DNA from: Streptomyces phyllanthi
Lineage (GTDB): Bacteria > Actinomycetota > Actinomycetes > Streptomycetales > Streptomycetaceae
Direction: 5' to 3'
Length of the DNA stretch: 37,488 nt
NCBI RefSeq assembly: GCF_009377205.1
Contig: NZ_VJZE01000035.1
Location: 1-37,488, forward strand
Shown here: positions 7,437 to 15,149 of the stretch, piece after piece
How the letters are laid out: every line of letters starts with the position of its first letter
How positions within the stretch are numbered: position 1 is the stretch's first letter
The notes under the pieces: model-generated
Told to the model about the DNA's origin: nothing
The model's input: the letters and a program-made list of their open reading frames with translations, nothing else
Database searches by the model: none
Program-made: the position numbers and the translations under genes

Positions 7437-8360
7437 GCCGCCGGGCAGATCGGGCTCGGCGGAGGGTTCGAGTTCGGCCCGGAGGATGGCCATCACCTCG
7501 GTCAGCCGCTTACTGCCGACCGTCAGCCCTTTGTCCTCAACCGCCGTCCGGACGACGGCCCGGGTGAGTTTGCCCTGCTCAGCGGCAGCAGCCCGGCCGA
7601 TCTCCACGAGCACCTGGAGCGGGGCGCCGGGCGGACGGCCACCGCGCAACTTGCCCGCTGCAGCATCGGTCGGCGATTCCGGCGACTGGACGGATACGGC
7701 AGCCGACGGCTCAGCGGCCGGGCCGGGCTCAACCAGCAGGTCGGCGGGCCGGACGCCTACAGCCGGAGCCTCGCCGGACTGGACGAACGTGGTGGTCAAC
7801 AGCTCGGCGGGCTGGACGGATGTGGTGGCCGGTTGTTCCGGCACCTGCGCGTAACCGGGGGCCGAATGGCCGACAACAGGCTGCGCGACGAGCTCGTGGA
7901 TCTGCCGCATCAGCACGCCGAAGGCCACCATCGCGGCGGCCGGGGGAACCGCGGCAACCACGTAGTCGAGCAACGGGACACTGCCGACTTCGCGCGTGCC
8001 GGTCACCCCGGCCACGTTCAGCCCGATGGAGCCGAATGATCAGATGGCGGTGACGCCGATGGCCCATTTGTCAGTGACACGGCGCAGGCCCGCACGGAGC
8101 ATGAGGAGCTCGCCCGCAACGATGAACGCGTCCAGCGTCGCGGGCCACGCCCATCGGCGGGTCGGCGAGTCGCGGAGTCCGTGCTGGGCGGCGACCTCGG
8201 CCAGGTGTGCGTAGGAGAGCCAGAACGCACCGGCGGTAAGGGCCACGATGACGATGCCGGCCGTGCGCAGCACGTAATGCTCCGCAGGGAGCTTCGTCTT
8301 CGCTGGTTGCTCCGGACCGGGCTGGTCGCCGCGCGGCGGGCGGTCTCGGCGACGGGACAT
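7434..8360 (-). pseudogene. DUF2637 membrane protein interrupted by in-frame TGA
   Basis: Reading from ATG 8360 (GAGGA upstream) gives a four-helix membrane protein followed by a soluble tail, as in DUF2637 proteins of actinobacterial integrative elements. TM1 is VLRTAGIVIVALTAGAFWLS, TM2 is around WPATLDAFIVAGELLMLRAG, TM3 is WAIGVTAI-stop-SFGSIGLNVAG, and TM4 is VVAAVPPAAAMVAFGVLM. TGA at 8042-8040 (codon 107) lies inside TM3, yet the frame stays open and family-like up to 7434 with no frameshift. The C-terminal end (GKLTRAVVRTAVEDKGLTVG) resembles a helix-turn-helix. The simplest reading is one nonsense substitution, for example TGG to TGA. A sequencing error or stop readthrough remains possible. 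The full reading would be 308 residues. Confidence 0.75.
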
Positions 8361-8375
8361 GAGCGGGATCCTCAA

Positions 8376-8791
8376 GCGGGATACTCCTGGGGTAGTGGTG
8401 TGGTGCGTCTTTGGCGTCTTGGCCGTTGCAGGCGCAGGTCACAGCGGGTACGGCAACCGCCTCGGCCTGCCGTCCTGGCAGGCGCTGCCGACGTCTTGCT
8501 CCGAGACGGAACCCGCGCGGGATGACCTGGCGGGCCTGGTGTCGGTGTGGCCGTGCCCCCGGTCGGGACGGCGGTGTTGCGTCTTCCGTCCCGGTGGTCA
8601 GGGCTGCAACCTGCGGCGATACGGCAGGACGGCGGTGGACGGCGCAAGACGGATACGGACGGCGTCTTGGCGGCAGGGGTGCGATTGGCGATCGCGTTTC
8701 CGTCTTGGCCCCGGTTGGCGTCTTGCCTGTAGGCCGTGTGACCTGCGAGATCACGGCAGGGACGGCAAGTACGGCAACCAGGGGGCGGGCC
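8376..8791. repeat. non-coding region with iterated short motifs
   Basis: There is no credible gene in these 416 bases between the DUF2637 and DUF3631 genes. Short words recur on both orientations. CGTCTT (usually GCGTCTTGG-like) occurs near 8416, 8490, 8580, 8665, 8701 and 8719. ACGGCA occurs at 8753, 8762 and 8771 with a 9-base period. The 11-mer GTACGGCAACC occurs at 8448 and 8769, close to both ends of the region. This could be an iteron-like replication or partition site, or multiple operators. Open frames across it are low-complexity by-products of the repeats. Confidence 0.5.
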
Positions 8792-10102
8792 TCAGTCCTT
8801 GCCGCGAGTGGTGTCGGCGTCGACGGGGTGGACGGCGGGGCAGTACCGGCGCCAGGCATCGAGGAACTTGTTGCGCATGTAGCCCTTGCGCTGGGTCCGG
8901 TCGGCCATGCGCACGTTGCCCGGCTTGATCTCGTACGCGCGCAGCATCCTGCTCAGCTCACGCGCGGTGAGCCCGCCGCGTCCCCACTCGGCCCACGGGC
9001 TTTCGGGGTCCTGGCGCAGGTGGTGGAGGAGTTCCTCGGTGGACAGGCTGTCCACCTCGCGCTGGGCGTAGAAGACCCGGCGGATGTCGGCGAGGATCCG
9101 CGCACCGCTGGGGTGGTCCTCCTCGGCCGCCGCTTCGGCGGCAACCATCCGCGCGCACGCGACCCGCGCCAGCCTGGGCCAGTGCCCGCCGGCCAGGTCG
9201 GCGACGATGACCAGGGGTTCCCAGGTGTCCGCGGCACGGTCCTCGACCGGCATGTCCGGCTCCAGGTCCGCAGCCTCATCCAGCAGCGGCTTGGCCCACG
9301 CGGCAATGCGGTCGCGCAGATCATGCAGAGCCGGGATGTCACGGCGAGAGCGGAAGGGCTTGACCTTCTCGCCCTCGGCCCGGCGCCGCATCCGGATCAC
9401 CACCGCCCGGTCCATGACCGTGTCGGGCAGGTCGCCGATGCCCGCGATGGCCGCCATGGCGAAGGTCGCGAAGCGGTGCGGGGTGTGGTCGTTGCCGACC
9501 ACCCGGGTCACGTAACGACCCCGCTGGTGACCGGCGTTGAGCAGGCCGCGCGTCTCCTCGTTCTTCTCCGCGACCTTCGGGCCGAAGATGGTGTCCGCCT
9601 CGTCCACCAGGAGCGTGGGCGGGTTGTCCTCGGAGATCGACCGGAAGATGGCCGCCGGTGTGGTGTTGATGGTGAGCATCGGTTCGTGCACCGTCTCGGT
9701 CAGCACGTCGAGGAGACGCGACTTGCCGCACCGCTTCGCCGGGCCCACCACCGCCAGACGCGGCGCGTGCTGCCATGCAGGCTGCAGGTGTGTCGCCACC
9801 ACCCACAAGGTGATCGCGTCGAGGGCCTCCTGCGAGGGCGGGATCACGAACTGGGCGATCTGCCCACGCAGTTCGTCCAGCAGCTTCGAGCCGTGGGTCG
9901 GCTCCGCGTCGGGTATCTCCACGAGCTCGCTCGGCGTCTCCGCCTCGTCGGCGCTACGGGCGTCCGCATCACCGCTGGGACTTGGATCGGCGCCGTCAGC
10001 CTGCGTGGCGCGCAGGTGGGCGCCGGGTCGGCCGGGGAGGGCCGCTGCGGGCCAGATGGCCTGCGCGGGGGCGGAATAGGGCTCGGGGTTCTCGGGTTGC
10101 AC
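8792..10102 (-). CDS. DUF3631 domain P-loop ATPase of integrative element
   Basis: This is a 436-residue protein. I chose GTG at 10102 because GAGGAG sits seven bases upstream; the open frame further upstream is Arg/Pro-rich and shows no family pattern. After an acidic, flexible 70 residues, a P-loop follows: GPAKRCGKS at 120-128 as Walker A and PTLLVDEAD at 162-170 as Walker B. A sensor-like MAAIAGIGDLPDTVMDRAVV and the arginine-rich RMRRR come next, as in DUF3631 proteins, which resemble the helicase part of phage and plasmid primase-helicases. The C-terminus has a winged-helix-like segment (GGLTARELSRMLRAYEIKPG). It probably serves replication or maintenance of the excised element. The repeat-rich region just downstream (8376-8791) could be its site of action. 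Confidence 0.82.
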   Translation of the reverse strand: MQPENPEPYSAPAQAIWPAAALPGRPGAHLRATQADGADPSPSGDADARSADEAETPSELVEIPDAEPTHGSKLLDELRGQIAQFVIPPSQEALDAITLWVVATHLQPAWQHAPRLAVVGPAKRCGKSRLLDVLTETVHEPMLTINTTPAAIFRSISEDNPPTLLVDEADTIFGPKVAEKNEETRGLLNAGHQRGRYVTRVVGNDHTPHRFATFAMAAIAGIGDLPDTVMDRAVVIRMRRRAEGEKVKPFRSRRDIPALHDLRDRIAAWAKPLLDEAADLEPDMPVEDRAADTWEPLVIVADLAGGHWPRLARVACARMVAAEAAAEEDHPSGARILADIRRVFYAQREVDSLSTEELLHHLRQDPESPWAEWGRGGLTARELSRMLRAYEIKPGNVRMADRTQRKGYMRNKFLDAWRRYCPAVHPVDADTTRGKD

Positions 10103-10335
10103 TCGGCAGCTCCTCGTCTGGCGGTGGCGGGCTCGCACGCCCGTGCCGCCGGGTTGGTTCGTCCAGGGCCGTTCGGGGTTGCTCGGGCCTCCGGCGTTGC
10201 ACCGCCGGGGGCCCACCCCTTTCTCGCGGGCGCCAGGCCATCGCGAGGGAACACGGACCGTACGTCCACGCCCGGCAACAGTCCAGCATTTCTGTGTCAG
10301 CTCAGCGCAGAACGGTCTGCTACGGCTCCCCGCTC

Positions 10336-10581
10336 TCACGCGGCCAGGCCCAGCAGAGCCAACAGGTCCGCAGTCACCACCCGGTAGGCGTTTCCCAGTC
10401 GCAGCACCTTGCACGGGTACAGGCCGCGCTTCGCCAGCTCGTACCCCTTGCTCCGCCCGAGCCCCAGCGCCCGGTTGCCCGTCTCCAGGTCAACGGCGGC
10501 GGGAAGCTCCAGCAGCTCCTCTCGGCTCATACCCTTCGCCCGGCCGACGGGTTCGTACTCGCGCATACGCGCTCCATCCAT
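10336..10581 (-). CDS. excisionase-like helix-turn-helix protein
   Basis: This is a small basic protein, 81 residues from ATG 10581 or 76 from ATG 10566, where GGAG sits five bases upstream. The core LELPAAVDLETGNRALGLGR-S-KGYELAKRGLYPCKVLRLG matches the MerR/excisionase type of winged helix: a helix-turn-helix around LGLGRSKGYELAKRG, then a basic wing (CKVLRLGNAYRVVT). Such proteins bend DNA at att sites and steer the integrase toward excision. It sits 80 bases from the divergent XRE regulator and integrase genes, which fits a directionality factor. Confidence 0.8.
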   Translation of the reverse strand: MDGARMREYEPVGRAKGMSREELLELPAAVDLETGNRALGLGRSKGYELAKRGLYPCKVLRLGNAYRVVTADLLALLGLAA

Positions 10582-10651
10582 GACTGAGCCCTCGGCGAAC
10601 ACGGCGATCGCGCTCGTCTCCAGGCCATGGAATCAACGCTAGGCAAGTTAA

Positions 10652-10668
10652 TGTGTCTTCATGACACA
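10652..10668 (+). promoter_or_regulatory. inverted repeat across the XRE gene start, possible operator
   Basis: TGTGTC (10652-10657) and GACACA (10663-10668) are complementary around a five-base spacer that contains the first bases of ATG 10661. The stretch just upstream (aagttaat) is AT-rich for this genome and could be a -10 region. No Shine-Dalgarno precedes ATG 10661, so the transcript may be leaderless. An autoregulatory operator is inferred. Confidence 0.35.
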
Positions 10669-11350
10669 ACGCCGTTTCGACCATGGATACGAGGAAGACA
10701 CCGAGGCCGACGACCTCGAATGGGAGGACCACGTCATGGCCACCGTGGCCGGCGAGGTCCGCAGACGACGGAAGGAACTGCGGTGGAGCGCACAGGACCT
10801 GGCCGACAGATGCGAGGAGATCGGCTACCCGATCCCCCGCAACGTGATCGCCAACATGGAGTCCGGCCGCCGCGCTGTCCTCCCCTTGGTCGAGGTCATG
10901 GTCCTCGCGAAGGCCCTGCGCATGTCCCCGATCGGCCTGCTGTACCCGGTCGGTTACGTCGCTGAGGTCCGCCAACTCCCCTACGAGGACCCTCGACCGA
11001 CCTGGGACGCCTTGCAGTGGTTCACCGGCAACTCACCCGCCGAGGGCGCCACCGACTACATGCTCGACCACTTCCTGGCCCACGACCTCGAACTCCGCTC
11101 GGCCCTGGCCGCCGTGGAGAGCGAGGACTACGAACGCTGGAAGGTCAAGACCGCCGCGAACCGCGTCCAACGGGAAGCTGCCGAGCGCGCCTTGGCCCGA
11201 TACGCCGACCAGGCAGCCAAAGCCAAGCGCGAGCTGCTCCATCACCGCGACGCCATCCGCGAAAGCGGCGGCACCCCACCCCACCTGCCCTCGCAGCTCG
11301 CCGACATCGACCCGCCCGATACTGACCCCACCGAGGAGAACGATCTTTGA
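10661..11350 (+). CDS. XRE-family regulator controlling the integrase
   Basis: This is a 229-residue protein. An acidic N-terminus precedes a classic helix-turn-helix (VRRRRKELRWSAQDLADRCE, then PRNVIANMESGRRA) at about residues 30-75 and a helix region. Residues 140-210 are a charged coiled coil (YERWKVKTAANRVQREAAER, LARYADQAAKAKRELLHHRD). The start is uncertain: ATG 10661 has no ribosome binding site, whereas ATG 10736 has GGGAGG eight bases upstream and would begin right at the HTH. The stop overlaps the integrase TTG start as TTGA, so the two are coupled. A regulator of this type next to int and divergent xis is the usual switch of actinobacterial integrative elements. Confidence 0.85.
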   Translation: MTQRRFDHGYEEDTEADDLEWEDHVMATVAGEVRRRRKELRWSAQDLADRCEEIGYPIPRNVIANMESGRRAVLPLVEVMVLAKALRMSPIGLLYPVGYVAEVRQLPYEDPRPTWDALQWFTGNSPAEGATDYMLDHFLAHDLELRSALAAVESEDYERWKVKTAANRVQREAAERALARYADQAAKAKRELLHHRDAIRESGGTPPHLPSQLADIDPPDTDPTEENDL

Positions 11351-12948
11351 AGGGCTCCACCTACCGCCGCTGCTCCTGCCGCGACCCCAAGACCGGCAAG
11401 GAACTCGGCACGGCCTGCCCCAAGCGCAACAGCAGGAACCACTGCACGTACTCCATACGCCAGGAGCTGCCGCCCCGCGAGGACGGCAGCCGCAGGTCCT
11501 TCGCTCGTGGCGGCTACGACAGCCGCAAGGCCGCCCAGGCCGACCTCGACCACGTACGCGCCCTCCTCGGCTTGGCCGAGTCGGACGATCCCGAGGGCAC
11601 GGAACTGATCGCCGCCATGCTGACGGAAGTCAGCAGCGAGAAGACTCCCCTGCCCGACGTCGAGGAGACCCGGCGGCGCCTCAACGCCGGCCAGGACCTC
11701 ATCGGCAGCCTGACCGTGAGCGAGTGGCTCGACCGGTGGCTGGCTGGCAAGCGCATACGCAAGTCCGGGCTGAGCCGCTACGAGACCGATATCCGCGTAC
11801 ACCTCAAGCCGCACATCGGGCACCGGCGCCTCGACCGGCTGCGCGTCAGCCACCTCAGCGAGATGTTCACGGAGATCCGCGACGCCAACGCCCAGATCCT
11901 GGAGCAGAACGCTCAACGGCGAGCCGCGATCGACGAGCTGGCGACCGTGCCGTGGAAGGGCGCGGAGAACCGAGCCCGGCGCAAGGCGATGAAGGCCGCG
12001 ATCGACGAGATGCCGCCCTTCCGTCGCATAACCGGCCCCGCCACGCGCCTGCACGTCAAAGCCACGCTCCGCGCGGCCCTGAACGACGCGATCGGGCAGC
12101 AGATCGTCACGTTCAACCCGGCCGCTCACGTCGAGATCGATCCCGTACGCAAGCCGAAGGCGCTGGTGTGGACGGACGAGCGGGTCGCCAAGTGGGAGCA
12201 GACGGGCGAGAAGCCGTCGCCCGTGATGGTCTGGACGCCCCAACAGACCGGCGCCTTCCTCGACTTCGTCGCCGAGGACCGGCTGTACGCGATGTGGCAC
12301 CTGATCGCCTTCCGTGGCCTGCGCCGTGGTGAGGCGTGCGGGCAGCCGTGGTCGGAGACGAACCTCGACACGCACTCCCTCACCGTCTCCTCGCAGCTCG
12401 TGCAAGACGGTTGGGAGGTCGAGGCATCCGACCCCAAGACCGACAGCGGATACCGCGTCGTCGCGCTCGACGACGACACCGTCAACGTTCTGAAGCGACA
12501 CCGCGAACGACAGGACGCGGACCGCAAGGAGTGGGGATCGGCCTGGGTGGACACCGGGCACGTCTTCACTCAGGAGGACGGCTCCTGGCTGCACCCCGGC
12601 AAGGTCACCGACCTCTTCGAGCGGCTCGTCTCCGCCTCCGGCCTCCCGCCGATCCGCCTGCACGACCTGCGCCACGGTGCTGCCACCCTCATGCTGGCCG
12701 CCGACATCGACATCAAGATCGTTTCGGACACCCTCGGGCACAGCGACACCCGCATCACTCGGGACATCTACCAGAGCGTCCTGCCTCAGGTCGGCAAGAA
12801 CGCCGCCGAGGCCACCGCCAAGTTGGTCCCGCTTCAGCGCAAGGCCGAGACGGAGAAGGCCCGCAAGGCAGCCAAGAAGGCCAAGGAGAAGGCAAAAGCC
12901 CAGGCCAAGGCGAAAAAGAAGAGGACGCGGAAGAAGCCCAGGAACTAG
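11347..12948 (+). CDS. int: site-specific tyrosine recombinase (integrase)
   Basis: This 533-residue integrase has a cysteine-bearing N-terminal arm (CSCRDP, TACPKRN, NHC), a core-binding domain from about 115 (LTVSEWLDRWLAGKRI) and a C-terminal catalytic domain. Catalytic residues can be read directly: Arg in GLRRGE (R326), HDLRHG (H439, R442), LGH (H465) and the nucleophile in RDIYQS (Y475). All are intact, so the enzyme should be active. The last 50 residues are a Lys/Ala/Arg-rich tail. The start is TTG 11347, with GAGGAG eight bases upstream, overlapping the XRE gene. It ends 114 bases before an att-like sequence. Because the element adjoins tRNA-Thr, the tRNA 3' end is the likely target. 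A decayed copy of its 3' end lies at 16891. Confidence 0.95.
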   Translation: MKGSTYRRCSCRDPKTGKELGTACPKRNSRNHCTYSIRQELPPREDGSRRSFARGGYDSRKAAQADLDHVRALLGLAESDDPEGTELIAAMLTEVSSEKTPLPDVEETRRRLNAGQDLIGSLTVSEWLDRWLAGKRIRKSGLSRYETDIRVHLKPHIGHRRLDRLRVSHLSEMFTEIRDANAQILEQNAQRRAAIDELATVPWKGAENRARRKAMKAAIDEMPPFRRITGPATRLHVKATLRAALNDAIGQQIVTFNPAAHVEIDPVRKPKALVWTDERVAKWEQTGEKPSPVMVWTPQQTGAFLDFVAEDRLYAMWHLIAFRGLRRGEACGQPWSETNLDTHSLTVSSQLVQDGWEVEASDPKTDSGYRVVALDDDTVNVLKRHRERQDADRKEWGSAWVDTGHVFTQEDGSWLHPGKVTDLFERLVSASGLPPIRLHDLRHGAATLMLAADIDIKIVSDTLGHSDTRITRDIYQSVLPQVGKNAAEATAKLVPLQRKAETEKARKAAKKAKEKAKAQAKAKKKRTRKKPRN

Positions 12949-13025
12949 GGCACCAAGCCACTCCGCTCACACAATCACCTCCCGGCCTCCCGACCGTGTG
13001 GTGCTTGATGCCCCGAGCGAGCAAC

Positions 13026-13060
13026 AGGGCCAGGTCACGGGCTATGTGACCTGGCCCTTT
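13026..13060 (+). terminator. integrase terminator
   Basis: AGGGCCAGGTCAC (13026-13038) pairs perfectly with GTGACCTGGCCCT (13046-13058) around a seven-base loop, followed by TT. It lies 77 bases after the integrase stop. The core GGTCAC..GCTATG.GACCTGG recurs in the hairpin next to tRNA-Thr at 17062, which shows common ancestry of the two regions. Confidence 0.8.
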
Positions 13061-13062
13061 CG

Positions 13063-13078
13063 GAGCCGCATTTGGGAT
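13063..13078. other. internal att-like remnant of the tRNA-Thr 3' end
   Basis: These 16 bases match the tRNA end at 17099-17114 at 14 positions: GAGCCGCATTTGGGAT against GAGCCGCCTTCGGGAT. It sits five bases after the integrase terminator, in the same order as terminator and tRNA at 17062-17114. It is probably the old attachment site between two accreted elements and is now mutated. The assignment rests on order plus short similarity. Confidence 0.55.
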
Positions 13079-13090
13079 GAGAGCCAAGCA

Positions 13091-13783
13091 TCACGTAGGC
13101 AGCGTCAACGCTCCTGGGTCCTCGTCCCAGTTGAGGCCGAAACGGTGCGGACTGCCGAGACTCCGAAGTCTCTGCGAGCGCTGGGCTATGAAGCCCCGCA
13201 CATCTCTAGCCAGCACATCTCGCAGGCCCGTCCATGCCGCATGTTGGCTGTCCGGAACAACTGGAATCTCGCGTCGCAGCTCGGCCTCGGCGGCTTCTCC
13301 CACCGTATGCGCCCACCGTCCATCCGGCTGCCACGTGATCCACTTGGAACTTCTGACCGCGTTCTTCAGGGAAGCCACGTTGTACCGGTACCCAAGTTGC
13401 TTCAGACAGTAGTCCAGTGCGTCCACGGTCATGGGCTCGCTGACCGCGAGCAGAACCAGTCGGCTTGCCCCTTCCAGGTTCCTGGGGCCGGGCAAGAGTC
13501 CATGGCGGTACAAGGCGTACGTTCCTTGCCCGGCCCAGCAAAAGCGCCGGTCAGGAGACAGCACCGCATTGGCACTCGCGGTACCGATCTTGCGTCCGTA
13601 ATCGCGGTGGGCCAGGCGGACAAAGTCACGTACGTGCAGGGGCGATGGAACCGAACAGGCGATGGCGTACATGACCTCTGCATGGCTCATCCAGCGCGGC
13701 CCTTCACAGGCGCAGCGCATCCATTCCCAAGGTGACAGGGCAGCTCCGCAAAGGCGGCAGGCGCCACACGCATCAGCCGTCAT
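13091..13783 (-). CDS. zinc-ribbon protein with HARE-HTH-like winged helix
   Basis: This is the third gene of the minus-strand trio: 230 residues from ATG 13783 (GGAG upstream), with a GTG at 13801 as alternative start. The N-terminus has a Cys cluster (C6, C9, C12, C24, C26) like a small zinc ribbon. Residues 33-95 read as a winged helix: SHAEVMYAIACS, PLHVRDFVRLAHRD, SANAVLSPDRRF and the wing GQGTYAL. This resembles the HARE-HTH domain, which is found fused to restriction enzymes and DNA-modifying proteins and is proposed to sense modified DNA. Residues 105-160 look like a second winged helix (MTVDALDYCLKQLGY, SSKWITWQPDGRWAHT). The C-terminal 70 residues are unassigned. No nuclease motif is seen. 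The gap to the ATPase gene is 31 bases (13 from the alternative GTG). The domain call is by eye and needs profile confirmation. Confidence 0.65.
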   Translation of the reverse strand: MTADACGACRLCGAALSPWEWMRCACEGPRWMSHAEVMYAIACSVPSPLHVRDFVRLAHRDYGRKIGTASANAVLSPDRRFCWAGQGTYALYRHGLLPGPRNLEGASRLVLLAVSEPMTVDALDYCLKQLGYRYNVASLKNAVRSSKWITWQPDGRWAHTVGEAAEAELRREIPVVPDSQHAAWTGLRDVLARDVRGFIAQRSQRLRSLGSPHRFGLNWDEDPGALTLPT

Positions 13784-13814
13784 CCCGACTCTCCGCAACA
13801 CGAAGTTGAACGGC

Positions 13815-15146
13815 TCACCCAGCGCTCCAGTCCAGGGACGTCGTCACCGGACTGGCCACAACAGGGCCGATGTCCTCTTCGGTGTCGGGCCCGACCGCGT
13901 CCAGGTAACGCGCGACAGCCTGCTCGTCGATGGTCACCAGGTTGTCACCCGACGCGGCCTCAATCAGGCCGTGTGCCTTGCGTAGTACATCGCGCGGCTT
14001 ACGATTCGATCGCTTGAACAACGCCTCTACTGCCCCCGGCGTGAACGGGTACATGTCCCCACTCGGCCGATCGTCTTTCTTGCGAGCAGCAGCAAGATAC
14101 TTGGACAGCAGCTTCACGGCTGAGTCCAGATCGCGAAGAGCCGGCAGCACCACGATCCGATGCTTGTTGGCCTCCGAGATCTCGAACGTGGGCAGGTCCG
14201 CAAGTTCCCAGGCCGTGCCGATGGTTAGCGCTGCTCGGGGATGCATAGTCACGACGACGCCGAGCATGTCGGCCATGGGCAGCGTTTCGAGGATGATGTC
14301 GCGGAACCGTTCGGTTTCGAGATCACGCTTGGCCTTGGCCGTAGTGGTGCTCGCGAGGTCCTCCAACTGGTCGCAACAGAGCAGGACATGCTTCATCCCT
14401 GCTGCTGCAGCGAAGAGAAGGAACGTCGCGAGGTAAACGGCGCCGTTCCGAGTCCGCGAAGCAGGCTTGACCTTGTCCAGGTAGTCCTGGGCGACGGTCG
14501 GGTCCGCGTCGCACAGAGCCAGGATGAGCTTGTCGTCGGGCGGCCCCAGAGTGCGGCCTCGCAGGTCCCGGTGCTGCTCGACCACGATCTTGGCCAGGCT
14601 GTGCGGATCATCAGTCGCGGTCCGTGCGACAAGTGCCTCACGCAGGCGCTGAACAAGGGTGAGGCTTGCGTCAGCGGCACGAAAATCCGTCGCATACTCA
14701 ACGGCGGTGAACAGGGCAGCACTCAGGGACCGGATCTGTGCCGTGTCGAAACTCGTCAGCAGCCCGCAGATCGGTTCCTCGGAGGCATCGTCCTCATCGA
14801 GGCCGCAGCTCAGATATGCAGCACGGCCGAAGTCCTCGTTGAGACTCCCTGTGAGGTGCTGCATGAGCACAGACTTGCCGAAACCGCGGGCGTCGGAGTC
14901 CCCTGGGCCAGTGCCCGTAGACCACAGGTAGCCGAACCGCAGTCCGGAGAAGGCTGCCCCGAGCACAAACTTCTCGACGGCCTCTTCAAATTTATCCGCG
15001 TTGACGTCCGGCTCGTAGAGGAGTCCGTTTTCGCGCGCGTCGGCACCGCCCAACCGGGCAATGCCCGTGGTCGGAAAGGGGTTGTTACGTAGCCCCCATT
15101 GCCTTTTCAGCCAGACGGGGCCCGCGCTACGGGTTGAGGCAGTCAT
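13815..15146 (-). CDS. ORC/STAND-like P-loop ATPase of unknown system
   Basis: This 443-residue soluble ATPase is the middle gene of the trio. The N-terminus WGLRNNPFPTTG resembles the start of ExeA/TnsC/Cdc6-type ATPases. The P-loop is at 84-92 (SDARGFGKS): K91 and S92 are kept, but the usual first Gly is Asp85, after a Gly/Asp-rich insert. Walker B is HVLLCCDQLEDL (residues 253-264; D259, E262). A sensor-1-like VVVTMHP lies near 298-303, and a sensor-2 plus winged-helix-like FKRSNRKPRDVLRKAHGL at 377-394 is typical of Cdc6/ORC and STAND NTPases. ATG 15146 is four bases from the upstream stop, with its ribosome binding site inside that gene. It is likely the motor or switch between two DNA-binding partners. 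I could not match it to a named defence system. Confidence 0.75.
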   Translation of the reverse strand: MTASTRSAGPVWLKRQWGLRNNPFPTTGIARLGGADARENGLLYEPDVNADKFEEAVEKFVLGAAFSGLRFGYLWSTGTGPGDSDARGFGKSVLMQHLTGSLNEDFGRAAYLSCGLDEDDASEEPICGLLTSFDTAQIRSLSAALFTAVEYATDFRAADASLTLVQRLREALVARTATDDPHSLAKIVVEQHRDLRGRTLGPPDDKLILALCDADPTVAQDYLDKVKPASRTRNGAVYLATFLLFAAAAGMKHVLLCCDQLEDLASTTTAKAKRDLETERFRDIILETLPMADMLGVVVTMHPRAALTIGTAWELADLPTFEISEANKHRIVVLPALRDLDSAVKLLSKYLAAARKKDDRPSGDMYPFTPGAVEALFKRSNRKPRDVLRKAHGLIEAASGDNLVTIDEQAVARYLDAVGPDTEEDIGPVVASPVTTSLDWSAG

Positions 15147-15149
15147 CGT

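Noticed and set aside
8071..8859. Minus-strand open frame through the repeat region into the DUF2637 gene
   Set aside because: The translation is low-complexity Pro/Arg/Ala and overlaps the clear membrane protein in another frame.
8411..10387. Long plus-strand open frame opposite DUF3631
   Set aside because: It is the antisense shadow of a gene with clear Walker motifs; GC-rich third positions keep it open.
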